Assembly (NCBI RefSeq): GCF_040096075.1 | Contig: NZ_JBBMFJ010000001.1 | Span: 165,597 to 229,596 of the forward strand | Direction: 5' to 3' | Length of the DNA stretch: 64,000 nt | DNA from: Brotaphodocola faecis | GTDB taxonomy: Bacteria > Bacillota > Clostridia > Lachnospirales > Lachnospiraceae | In this document: in pieces, positions 1 through 7,488 of the stretch | Layout: each line of letters begins with the position of its first letter | Position numbering within the stretch: position 1 is the first letter of the stretch | Program-made: the position numbers and the translations under genes | Notes under the pieces: model-generated | Database searches by the model: none | Told to the model about the DNA's origin: nothing | The model's input: the letters and a program-made list of their open reading frames with translations, nothing else

Positions 1-1265
1 CATAACGCATTGTAGCGTTTCACTTCACTTAGAAATGTCTCCTGATCCGCTTTTTCCTCAAACATCAGGCCAGCCAGTTCCTCCAGTGTATCCGCGCAGT
101 AAAGCGGACGACTTTCCCCTGCCCGGTCCTGATCCATGATCATCTGATTCTTCTGGCTCTTTGCCTTTGCAAGTGCCGCTTCAAACCGTGCCATTTCTTC
201 CTGATCGGTATAATCCAGCAGACCATGACAGGGCGTCTGAAATGTAATCTGCGTTTCAATCGTGTCATCAAACACGGCCCACAGATTGCCATTGGGCTGA
301 TGCGCCCCCGGAAGTGCTGCCAGAATGTGAGTACCAAAGGCTTCATCCGAATACCGTTTTCCATGTTTATTCACCCGCAGTACCGGAGTGGAACCGATCA
401 GGCCGAATCCCGGGAAAGAATAGTTTCCGCCCATAGCCGCATGGCTGCGCGGCTCCAGCCTTCCACCGGCCCAGAGTCCCATGCAGATTCCGCTTCCATC
501 CCAGCCATGTCCGGTGAAATCGCTGTCCGCTTCCGTCAGGTCTGCCGTTTCGGTCAGAAGATACCGGCACATTTGGGCATTCCGGCTGTAATCTCCTGCT
601 GCCAGGATCACGCCTTTTTTCGCGCGGTACAGGCAGAGAGTTCCGTCTACAGCTTTGGCAAATACGCCGCTTACCCGGCCCTCTTCCGTCTGCTCCAGCT
701 GCAAGGCTCGGGTGGAAAAGAAAAACTGCGCTCCGTACTCCTCTGCCAGACGGTGATTTGCTTTTATGACTTTACTCTGCAATGCCATCCCCATATTCGG
801 GGTTCCCGGCCATGCGTGAAGCCCGTTCAGGAGCTCCGGCATATTGGAACTTGCTGGCGTCAGCACCGGGTGGATGGAATCTTTCTCCTCCTGGGATAAT
901 GGCTCGATCAGCCAGTCAAATGCCTCCCCGCAGTGCTGCGCATAAGTTCTGATCAGCGGGTACAGGGAACGGTTGCCGGTGCGAAGCTGCCAGTCATTTA
1001 CAAAGGTGTCGATATCCACCTCCTGGACGCCGTGCTCTTTCTGCCACTGACTATTAATGTGTCCGATTTCTCCGATGCCAAGCACCCACTGTTTTTCTCG
1101 TTCCTGCTGCTCCAGCACGATCACGCCCGCACCAGCTTCCGCAGCCGCGCGGGCCGCACAGATTCCGGCATGACCGGCTCCGATCACGACAATATCTGCT
1201 TCCTGAGTCTTTTCTGCCTGATCCGGTGTCAGAGTCTCCGGCTTTACCGCCCACTTCTCATTCAT
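1..1265 (-). CDS. FAD-dependent oxidoreductase, fumarate reductase-like flavoprotein (3' end outside window)
   Basis: Reading the minus strand from the ATG at 1265 gives an open frame of about 421 residues that runs off the left edge. Residues about 24-52 form a dinucleotide-binding Rossmann motif (DIVVIGAGHAGICAARAA, then an acidic residue after the second strand), as in the FAD_binding_2 family that includes fumarate and urocanate reductase flavoproteins. Later segments (GVILAAGDYSRN, GGNYSFPGFGLIGS) fit that fold. There is no signal peptide, so it should be cytoplasmic. Its ATG overlaps the TGA of the riboflavin transporter gene by 4 bases (ATGA), so the two are probably translationally coupled and both lie under the FMN riboswitch. 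The substrate cannot be read from the sequence. The C-terminal substrate domain is missing from the window. Confidence 0.85.
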   Translation of the reverse strand, partial: MNEKWAVKPETLTPDQAEKTQEADIVVIGAGHAGICAARAAAEAGAGVIVLEQQEREKQWVLGIGEIGHINSQWQKEHGVQEVDIDTFVNDWQLRTGNRSLYPLIRTYAQHCGEAFDWLIEPLSQEEKDSIHPVLTPASSNMPELLNGLHAWPGTPNMGMALQSKVIKANHRLAEEYGAQFFFSTRALQLEQTEEGRVSGVFAKAVDGTLCLYRAKKGVILAAGDYSRNAQMCRYLLTETADLTEADSDFTGHGWDGSGICMGLWAGGRLEPRSHAAMGGNYSFPGFGLIGSTPVLRVNKHGKRYSDEAFGTHILAALPGAHQPNGNLWAVFDDTIETQITFQTPCHGLLDYTDQEEMARFEAALAKAKSQKNQMIMDQDRAGESRPLYCADTLEELAGLMFEEKADQETFLSEVKRYNAL

Positions 1266-1915
1266 ACTGTTTTCTCCAGTCCTTTCTTTGCTTTCAGCGA
1301 TCTGTTTTCCGCACCGCCGATCATGCTGCGTAAAGTATTTCCTGCCTTTTTATAAATCAGATAGGTCACAAAGGAAGTCACGCCATGCTTAAACAGATTA
1401 AATGGAAATACTGAAAACAGCATCAGCGTCGGAACATCCGTGATCATCGGATTGATGGCAGATCCCATCCCCATAATGACCTCCATCGGCATTCCGTACA
1501 GTTTCGAGTACAGCGGAAACGCAATGTAAGCGTTGATGAAAATAAAAGCAATGCTGACCACAACCGAAGATACCGTCATTGCGATTACCGCGCCCTTTTT
1601 CGTATGTTTCCACCGATAGATCAGCGATGCCGGCAAAACAAAGCATACGCTTCCCATGATATTCATGGCTTCACCTACATAAGCGGTATCAGAGCCCTGA
1701 AACAGAAGCTTTAACAGTACCTTGACCACAATAACCGAGCACCCGCTCACCGGCCCCAGAAAGAACCCCGCAAACAGCGCAGGCAGTTCCGAGATGTCAA
1801 ATTTCAAAAATCCAGGCACAAAGGGCAGGGAGAAATTCAGCATCATGAGCACGGTGGAGACCGCGCCCATCATTCCAATAAATACTGTCTTTTTTACTTT
1901 TGATGATCGTTCCAT
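1262..1915 (-). CDS. ribU: ECF transporter S component, riboflavin-specific RibU
   Basis: This 217-residue, strongly hydrophobic protein has about six membrane segments. Residues about 33-50 (PGFLKFDISELPALFAGF) match the stretch conserved in RibU-type S components, which bind riboflavin and hand it over through a shared EcfT/EcfA module. No ECF energizing genes lie in the window, so it should use a module encoded elsewhere. The upstream FMN riboswitch and attenuator support riboflavin as substrate: when FMN is plentiful, transcription should stop before this gene. The start at 1915 follows a GAAAGGA ribosome site. The last codon overlaps the start of the flavoprotein gene. Confidence 0.92.
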   Translation of the reverse strand: MERSSKVKKTVFIGMMGAVSTVLMMLNFSLPFVPGFLKFDISELPALFAGFFLGPVSGCSVIVVKVLLKLLFQGSDTAYVGEAMNIMGSVCFVLPASLIYRWKHTKKGAVIAMTVSSVVVSIAFIFINAYIAFPLYSKLYGMPMEVIMGMGSAINPMITDVPTLMLFSVFPFNLFKHGVTSFVTYLIYKKAGNTLRSMIGGAENRSLKAKKGLEKTV

Positions 1916-1981
1916 ATGTTTTCGTTCCTTTCCGAGATGAGGGCATCTTCATCGAAACAGGAAAACAGGTTCGTGAAAGGA

Positions 1982-2019
1982 CAAAAATGCCCAACAGTCT
2001 GATTCTGACCATCGGGCAT
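1982..2019 (-). terminator. Attenuator terminator of the FMN riboswitch
   Basis: On the minus strand a stem of about 13 pairs (outer ATGCCC/GGGCAT, inner part rich in G-U pairs) with a 7-nt loop is followed by five T residues. It lies between the 3' end of the riboswitch and the ribU start, which is where a transcription-attenuation platform belongs. Confidence 0.8.
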
Positions 2020-2285
2020 GCTCTGCTTATCCTCTTTCATCCGGACTTTTACGTTACTGTTTTTACGTTATGCAAACAACAACGTGATTTTGCCAATGCT
2101 TCGCATTCCAAATCGGCAAAATCTGCTGTCATTCCTGCAGCATACGGAATTTTCAGTTCAGAAGATTCCTGCTTGTAAGCTGCAGCACGCTACCGTCGGT
2201 CACGGAATTGCACCGTGTCGTGCCTTTCGGCTTGTGGACTTTACCACCGGTGGGGAATCACACCCCGCCTTGAAGATCATATACC
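2020..2285 (-). promoter_or_regulatory. FMN riboswitch (RFN element) with a long insertion
   Basis: The minus strand carries the RFN signature blocks in order: AAGGCGGGGTGTGATTCCCC, then CACCGGTGGTAAAG, AAGCCGAAAGG, GGTGCAATTCCGTGACCGAC, and near 2025-2045 the closing block AAAGTCCGGATGAAAGAGGA. The last two blocks, normally separated by a short loop, are about 140 nt apart. The insertion contains its own hairpin at 2086-2123 with 9-bp arms GATTTTGCC/GGCAAAATC. The 5' TAT..TCTT and 3' AAGA..ATA ends can pair as P1. It should sense FMN and control ribU and the flavoprotein gene. Confidence 0.88.
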
Positions 2286-2303
2286 GTTTTTTCTCTGAAT
2301 CTT

Positions 2304-2332
2304 ATTTTAATACCATTTGTACAACTTGTAAA
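2304..2332 (-). promoter_or_regulatory. Promoter of the riboswitch-ribU transcript
   Basis: On the minus strand TTTACA (2327-2332) and TAAAAT (2304-2309) are separated by 17 bp. This sigma-A-like promoter sits about 20 nt before the first riboswitch helix. Confidence 0.6.
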
Positions 2333-2524
2333 CCAGGTTCCAGATTGTGGCATAGTATCCTGCAGGTAACCATATTGCTTAAAAATACAAAATAATTCCC
2401 TTTTTTCTTAATAATTTGATAAGAATTTTCATATTTTTTTATTTTTTGAACACAATTTGGTCACATTTTTCCGTTATAGTATGTGCTTGTTCGAGAGGAA
2501 TCCCGGACAGAGGAGGAAAAAATT

Positions 2525-2836
2525 ATGATGAAGAAAGTATTTAACAAATCCATGATCGCTGTTGTAGCTGCTGCTATGGTAGCTATGGGAATCACCGCTT
2601 GCGGCGGCACCAAAGAGGAGACCACTGCTGCAGAGACTACTGTAGAAGAGACCACCGTCGAGGAGACTACCGTAGAGGAGTCCACCGAGGCAGAGGAGTC
2701 TTCTGAGGAAGCTGACGAGGAGTCCGTTGAGTCTGAGGAGGCATCTGAGGAAGAGGAGTCTTCTGAAGAGGCTGAGGAGTCTTCCGAGGAGGAGTCTGCT
2801 GAGTCTGAGGCTGAGGAGACTACCGCTGCTAACTAA
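2525..2836 (+). CDS. Small acidic low-complexity lipoprotein
   Basis: The protein is about 103 residues. The start is set at the ATG at 2525 because an AGGAGG lies at 2511-2516; the longer frame upstream has no ribosome site. A short basic N-terminus and hydrophobic stretch end in a lipobox-like ITAC, so it is probably lipidated and surface-held. Everything after the Cys is low complexity: repeats of ETTVEE followed by Glu/Ser runs, giving a highly acidic unstructured tail with no recognisable domain. It stands alone, with the strong terminator at 2884-2927 behind it. The function is unknown; a surface spacer or ion-binding role would be guesswork. Confidence 0.8.
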   Translation: MMKKVFNKSMIAVVAAAMVAMGITACGGTKEETTAAETTVEETTVEETTVEESTEAEESSEEADEESVESEEASEEEESSEEAEESSEEESAESEAEETTAAN

Positions 2837-2883
2837 TTTACGGACAGCGTCATCTTTCACATAAGAGAAATACCGTATAAACG

Positions 2884-2927
2884 AAAAACCGGCAGATCAG
2901 TTTTCATAGCTGACCTGCCGGTTTTTT
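2884..2927. terminator. Bidirectional Rho-independent terminator
   Basis: A GC-rich stem AAAACCGGCAG..TCAG / CTGA.CTGCCGGTTTT is flanked by A and T runs, so it can work both ways. It sits between the convergent acidic lipoprotein and MetE-like genes. Confidence 0.9.
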
Positions 2928-2975
2928 CCAGTTCTCATGCAGATATGCGCCTTATCTGCATGGTACTGTTCTCCT

Positions 2976-4088
2976 TTATCCCCAGACTTCCTCTGCAATC
3001 TCTTTTACCAGTTTCAGTTTTGCCCACTGCTCTTCCTCGGTCAGCTTGTTGCCGATCTCGCAGGAAGCGAAGCCGCACTGAGGGCTTAAGTACAGGCGGT
3101 CTAACGGCACGTACTTTGCTGCCTCATGGATGCGCGCAATCACAGCGTTCTTGTCCTCCAGCTTCGGAGATTTTGTTGTGATCAGGCCCAGAACGACCTT
3201 CTTATCCTCAGAAACATGCTTCAAGCACTCAAATCCGCCGGAACGTGCGTCATCGAACTCCAGATACAGCGCGTTGACATTTTCCTTTCCAAATACCAGC
3301 TCCGCGATCTTGTCGTAAGCACCGGTGCAGGCCCAGGTGGAATGGAAGTTTCCACGGCAGATGTGGGTGTTGATGACCAGATCCTCCGGCTGTCCCTCAA
3401 TTACCAGATTGTTGATCTCCAGGAATTCTTTCTGCAGTTTTTCCAGTCCTGTGTCGTCGGTTCCAAAGAACATTCTTGCCTTCGGATCCACAAAACATCC
3501 CCAGGTACAGTCATCCAGCTGGATGTTTCTGCATCCTGCCGCGTAGAGATCTGCGATGACCTTTTTGTATCCGGCTACCAGATCCGCAATCAGCTCCTCA
3601 TCATCCGGATAAATCTTTCTGGTATCCTCAATGTTCATCGGCATTACCAGCTGCTCTAAAAACTGGGCCGGTGCCGGGATCGTCTGTTTTGCTACGGTAT
3701 TCTCATCTTCCAGCGCTTTCACGAATTTGTAGTGCTCCACAAACGGATGATGTTCCACGGAGATTTTTCCGGTCAGGAAAGTGTCATCGATTTTTGCTGC
3801 CTCATCATGGAACGGAAGTCCCTCTTCGGTGGCGCTGTGGCCTACGCCGTTAAATCCCCACATGAAGTCCAGGTGCCAGGTAGCACGGCGGAACTCGCCA
3901 TCGGTAATCACATGGTATCCTGCCTTTTTCTGTTTTGCTACCAGATCGGTAATGGCTGCGTCTTCTGCTCTCTTTAATTCCTCTGCGGTGATAGTTCCTG
4001 CCTCAAACTCAGCGCGCGCCTTCTTTAACTGCTCCGGTCTTAAAAAACTTCCTACATAATCATAACGAAATGGGGTATTTTTGCTCAT
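2976..4088 (-). CDS. MetE C-terminal-domain-like methyltransferase (YxjG/YxjH type)
   Basis: This 370-residue protein corresponds to the C-terminal catalytic half of cobalamin-independent methionine synthase, the stand-alone form seen in YxjG/YxjH of Bacillus. The zinc ligands of MetE are in place: H242 and C244 in NTHICRG, E277 in LYLEFDD, and C338 in SPQCGFAS. It should act in the cytoplasm and transfer a methyl group to a thiol such as homocysteine; the methyl donor is uncertain because the N-terminal folate half is absent. The start follows a GGAGA site. The LysR gene lies upstream on the same strand but is separated by a terminator, so this gene has its own promoter within 4089-4248. Confidence 0.88.
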   Translation of the reverse strand: MSKNTPFRYDYVGSFLRPEQLKKARAEFEAGTITAEELKRAEDAAITDLVAKQKKAGYHVITDGEFRRATWHLDFMWGFNGVGHSATEEGLPFHDEAAKIDDTFLTGKISVEHHPFVEHYKFVKALEDENTVAKQTIPAPAQFLEQLVMPMNIEDTRKIYPDDEELIADLVAGYKKVIADLYAAGCRNIQLDDCTWGCFVDPKARMFFGTDDTGLEKLQKEFLEINNLVIEGQPEDLVINTHICRGNFHSTWACTGAYDKIAELVFGKENVNALYLEFDDARSGGFECLKHVSEDKKVVLGLITTKSPKLEDKNAVIARIHEAAKYVPLDRLYLSPQCGFASCEIGNKLTEEEQWAKLKLVKEIAEEVWG

Positions 4089-4248
4089 GTTGTTGTCTCC
4101 TTATCTGTTTTGTCCGTTATTTGCAGCCATTCTGCGTTCCTGCAAATGCGTCCATAGCTGCTTCTCTCAAATTCTTCAGTTGACTGTCAGCATGTCATGC
4201 TGTTCATGGCTCTTATCATACCCGCATTTTCGTTCTCTGTGAAATATT

Positions 4249-4291
4249 GAAAAAAAGCGGTTTGTCATAGTTTTAGTCTATAGCAAACCGT
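4249..4291 (-). terminator. Terminator overlapping the 3' end of the LysR gene
   Basis: On the minus strand CGGTTTG (inside the last codons) pairs with CAAACCG and is followed by CTTTTTTTC. The stem is short with a loop of about 20 nt. Confidence 0.6.
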
Positions 4292-5175
4292 TTCAGTGCC
4301 TCAATATAATGTGCCGCAAACTTCCCCGGCACCACTTTTTTGTTCGTGATATACCCGATTTCCATATAATCATCGGCGTCTAACGGCACCGCCACAATGT
4401 CTTTTCCGTTCAGTGTTTCATTGATCACACCGCTGCAGATGGTGTAGCCGTTCAGACCAATCAACAAGTTAAACAGTGTTGCCCGGTCGCAGACCCGGAT
4501 GTCCTTCCTGCTCTCCAGAGTGCTTAAAATCTCCTCCGAAAAATAAAAGGCATTGTGATCTCCCTGCTCGTAGGAAAGCCGCGGATACGGTTCCAGATCC
4601 TGCAACGTGATCTTCTCCCGTTTTGCCAGCGGATTTCCGGAGCCCACAAATACATGGGGCTTTGCCAGAAACAGACGTTCAAATTTCAGATCATGCTCTT
4701 TGAAGGCCTTTCGCAACACCGTCTCATTAAACTGATTCAGATAAAGCACCCCAACTTCACTTTTCAGCTTCGCCACATCCTCAATGATCTCATAGGTCTG
4801 GGTCTCACGGATTCGGAAATCGTAAGTTTCGCCGCCATAGGTTTTTAACAGCTCCACAAACGCCTCCACCGCAAAGGAATAGTGCTGGGTGGAAACACAA
4901 AACTGGTGGCGCACCGGAGATGCGCCGGAATAGCGCTCTTCCATCAGACTCGTCTGGGTAATGACCTGTCTGGCATAACCGAGAAATTCCTCCCCCTCAG
5001 ACGTCAGGATAATGCCTTTGTTGGTACGCTGAAAAATTGTGATGCCAAACTCATGCTCCAGTTCCCGGATAGCCGCCGTCAGGCTCGGCTGGGAAATATA
5101 CAGTTTTTCCGCCGCCTTGCTGATAGTCCCGGCCTCCGCGGTCTCTACGATGTATTTTAACTGTGTCAGTGTCAT
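4273..5175 (-). CDS. LysR-family transcriptional regulator
   Basis: This 300-residue protein is of normal LysR length. The N-terminal winged helix-turn-helix (residues about 2-60) has the family signature GTISKAAEKLYISQPSLTAAI followed by an ELEHEFG wing helix. Residues 90-295 form the effector-binding domain. The start uses an AAAGGA site 7 nt upstream. It is followed by a terminator and then the MetE-like gene, and preceded within 40 bp by the DUF1703 gene on the same strand. No divergent partner marks its target, so neither effector nor regulon can be named. Confidence 0.93.
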   Translation of the reverse strand: MTLTQLKYIVETAEAGTISKAAEKLYISQPSLTAAIRELEHEFGITIFQRTNKGIILTSEGEEFLGYARQVITQTSLMEERYSGASPVRHQFCVSTQHYSFAVEAFVELLKTYGGETYDFRIRETQTYEIIEDVAKLKSEVGVLYLNQFNETVLRKAFKEHDLKFERLFLAKPHVFVGSGNPLAKREKITLQDLEPYPRLSYEQGDHNAFYFSEEILSTLESRKDIRVCDRATLFNLLIGLNGYTICSGVINETLNGKDIVAVPLDADDYMEIGYITNKKVVPGKFAAHYIEALKRFAID

Positions 5176-5214
5176 AGATTTGTCCTTTGTCTGATTGCGT
5201 TTTCTTTCATCATA

Positions 5215-6906
5215 TCAACCGGCTCCGATCAGCACCCGCTTACCCTCAAACGCGAATCCATAACAGCGGATCCGGTCTTCCGGCACACCATGCGCGATCA
5301 GTTCCCGGTCATACTGCTTCTCTTTGATCTGCTTCAATGCTTCACAAACCGTGTCACCCAGAGAAGCTTCCTCTTCCGTCTCACGAACCTTAAACTCCAG
5401 GATGATTCCATCAAATTCCGGCTTTTGCGGAATCAACATCACATCGTACCGCCCCAGCCCGCTTTCCCGGTTGGACCGGATCAGATAAGTATCCTGCAGT
5501 TCCACCAGAAGTCCCAGCACAAAGCCATGATAAAAGCGTTCTGGCTGCGTCCGCTCAGACGGATGATTTCCCGTGTCAAAGCTGCTGAAAGTAGTCAGTG
5601 CCACATCATTCATGTAGGCGTTCATTTCTTTTATATTTCCCTTCAAAAGAGCCTCGATAAACGCATTATAATTGGTTCCGGAATTTTCAAACCATCCGGC
5701 AAACATATCGGAAAACATCCCCAGGGTTTCCAGATTGGTGATCATCAGATGATACCACGGTTTTCTCCATGCTCCGCGGTATTCGACCTGCTCCACCCTT
5801 AAATACCCGCTGGCCACAAGCAGGCTCCAGATTGCGTTCTGCGCATGATCCAGCTGGTCAAATACAATCTGCTCGTCAAAGGTTACCACAATTTCTCTGC
5901 CCTGAAGCAGATCCTCCATGCCTTCCTTTATTTCCGCAGATGCCGTTCGGATCAGCTTGTTGATCAGCACATTTCCGCTGGTTGCTGCCCAGTAGGCCAT
6001 GAATGTTTTTTCCCGCAGGAAATTCGTGATGGACCATGGATTATAGATATCCCGCTTCGATCCAAACGTAAAACCGTCATACCAGCGCTTCACTTCTTTC
6101 TTTTTCTCTATTAAGCCAAACTGTTCCAGAGAAGCAAATACCTCTGCCTCCGTAAAACCAAAACAGTCCGCATACCGCTCTGAAGTGGTTGTGATCACGC
6201 TGAGGTTATTCAGATCTGAAAAAACCGATTCTTTGGAAACCCGGGTGATTCCAGTCATCATTCCACGTTCCAGATACGGATTGGTCTTAAAAGTCGAATT
6301 GAACAGGCTCCGGATGAACGATGTAAATTCCTTCCAGTAGCCATGAATGTACGCCTCCTGCATGGGCGTGTCGTATTCGTCCAGAAGAACGATTGTTTTT
6401 TTTCCATAGTAGCGGAACAGATAGCTGCACAATGTGCGAATGCTCAAAGAACACTCTGCATCTCCCATATCCTTGGTTATCTGCTCGTATTCTTTCTTTT
6501 CCTGCTCACTAAGCAAAGCACCATCAAGCAGATACCGGTTATTCCGGTACACTTCTGTAATCTGTGCTTTGATCTGTTTTTTGGTATCCTGAAGATTGTC
6601 AGCTTTTATGGCAGCAAAACTTAAGAATATGACCGGATAACTTCCCTGAAGACTCTGATACTTCTCCTCATTCCATATCTCAAGACCAGTAAAAAGATCC
6701 TGACGGTCTGCATATTGGTTTGAAAAGAAGCAATTCATCATACTCATATTCAGCGTTTTTCCAAACCGCCTCGGACGGGTAATCAGCGTAACCGAATCCC
6801 CTGACTCCCACCACTGCGAGATCAGTTTTGTTTTATCGATGTAGAAATAATTACCTTCCCTCAAAGACGCAAAGTCCTGCTTTCCGATTCCGATCGTACA
6901 TGGCAT
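5215..6906 (-). CDS. DUF1703-type AAA ATPase / PD-(D/E)XK nuclease-like protein, copy 1
   Basis: The protein has about 563 residues. The N-terminal AAA-ATPase-like domain (PF09820 type) holds RPRRFGKTLNMSM near residues 45-60 as P-loop and LLDEYDTPM near 175 as Walker B. The C-terminal part carries the PD-(D/E)XK-like core GRYDVML...ILEFKV near residues 495-520. The ATG at 6906 is preferred over the GTG three codons upstream by comparison with the paralog at 30829-32514. The family is abundant and multicopy in gut bacteria and of unproven function; nuclease or defence roles are speculation. The two copies in this window are clearly homologous along their full length. Confidence 0.88.
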   Translation of the reverse strand: MPCTIGIGKQDFASLREGNYFYIDKTKLISQWWESGDSVTLITRPRRFGKTLNMSMMNCFFSNQYADRQDLFTGLEIWNEEKYQSLQGSYPVIFLSFAAIKADNLQDTKKQIKAQITEVYRNNRYLLDGALLSEQEKKEYEQITKDMGDAECSLSIRTLCSYLFRYYGKKTIVLLDEYDTPMQEAYIHGYWKEFTSFIRSLFNSTFKTNPYLERGMMTGITRVSKESVFSDLNNLSVITTTSERYADCFGFTEAEVFASLEQFGLIEKKKEVKRWYDGFTFGSKRDIYNPWSITNFLREKTFMAYWAATSGNVLINKLIRTASAEIKEGMEDLLQGREIVVTFDEQIVFDQLDHAQNAIWSLLVASGYLRVEQVEYRGAWRKPWYHLMITNLETLGMFSDMFAGWFENSGTNYNAFIEALLKGNIKEMNAYMNDVALTTFSSFDTGNHPSERTQPERFYHGFVLGLLVELQDTYLIRSNRESGLGRYDVMLIPQKPEFDGIILEFKVRETEEEASLGDTVCEALKQIKEKQYDRELIAHGVPEDRIRCYGFAFEGKRVLIGAG

Positions 6907-6951
6907 CTGCTCCACCCCGTTTCTGTTCTGAATTTCTTGTTTATTATCTTA

Positions 6952-7488
6952 TCATACCTGGGAATCGAAATCCACATGGATATCCAGCTTCATAATATCA
7001 TCCACCGGCACAATCTCGCCCTCCTGCGTCCCGTTTTCCAGAATGATGCACCGCGCATAATAATCAATTTTCTTTACGGCTCCGGTAATAGTGCGGTAGG
7101 CACCGCCTTCTTTGTGTTCGTCCAGGACGAAGTAGGTGATGGTAACCTGCGGCCACAGCTCTGCGCCTGCTCGCTGCGGTTCTGCTGCCTGCAATTCCGC
7201 TGTCTGTGTGCCATCCTGCATTTGTCGTGACAGTTCCCCGCCCCGCATCTGTGCCTCCAGCTCATGCAGCTGTTCATCCAGCGCCGCCTTCTCGTACTCA
7301 TCCAGTTCCTGTTTTCGTTCCGTCTGCCGTGCAGTTTCCTTTACCGCATCCCCATATCCAGTCAACGCTGCAAAGGGTGAAAACTGTGCCGCCCGGTCCA
7401 TGATATCCATGGGCAGGTGACTGCGGGATACCGGGCGTTTGAGATAGAGCATGTCTTCATATTGCGAAAAATCTTTTTTCTGGTCCAT
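6952..7488 (-). CDS. YolD-like protein
   Basis: This 178-residue protein has the YolD-like N-terminal segment (MDIMDRAAQFSPFAALTGY near residues 27-45), a charged helical middle region and a C-terminal beta segment with VDDIMKLDI. YolD-like proteins are typically encoded next to Y-family polymerase genes of the UvrX/UmuC type, as here: the polymerase stop codon and this start overlap (TAATG). A joint role in damage tolerance is expected, but the biochemical function of YolD is not known. Confidence 0.85.
   Translation of the reverse strand: MDQKKDFSQYEDMLYLKRPVSRSHLPMDIMDRAAQFSPFAALTGYGDAVKETARQTERKQELDEYEKAALDEQLHELEAQMRGGELSRQMQDGTQTAELQAAEPQRAGAELWPQVTITYFVLDEHKEGGAYRTITGAVKKIDYYARCIILENGTQEGEIVPVDDIMKLDIHVDFDSQV

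Noticed and set aside
225..1355. Plus-strand ORFs in the first 1.4 kb
   Set aside because: They lie antisense to the flavoprotein and ribU reading frames, have no ribosome sites and no recognisable motifs.
2461..2860. Long minus-strand ORFs opposite the acidic lipoprotein
   Set aside because: They mirror the GAG/ACT-rich codons of the plus-strand gene, giving Ser/Leu-rich or Val/Ser-rich translations with no ribosome site; the plus-strand gene has a good AGGAGG and lipobox.
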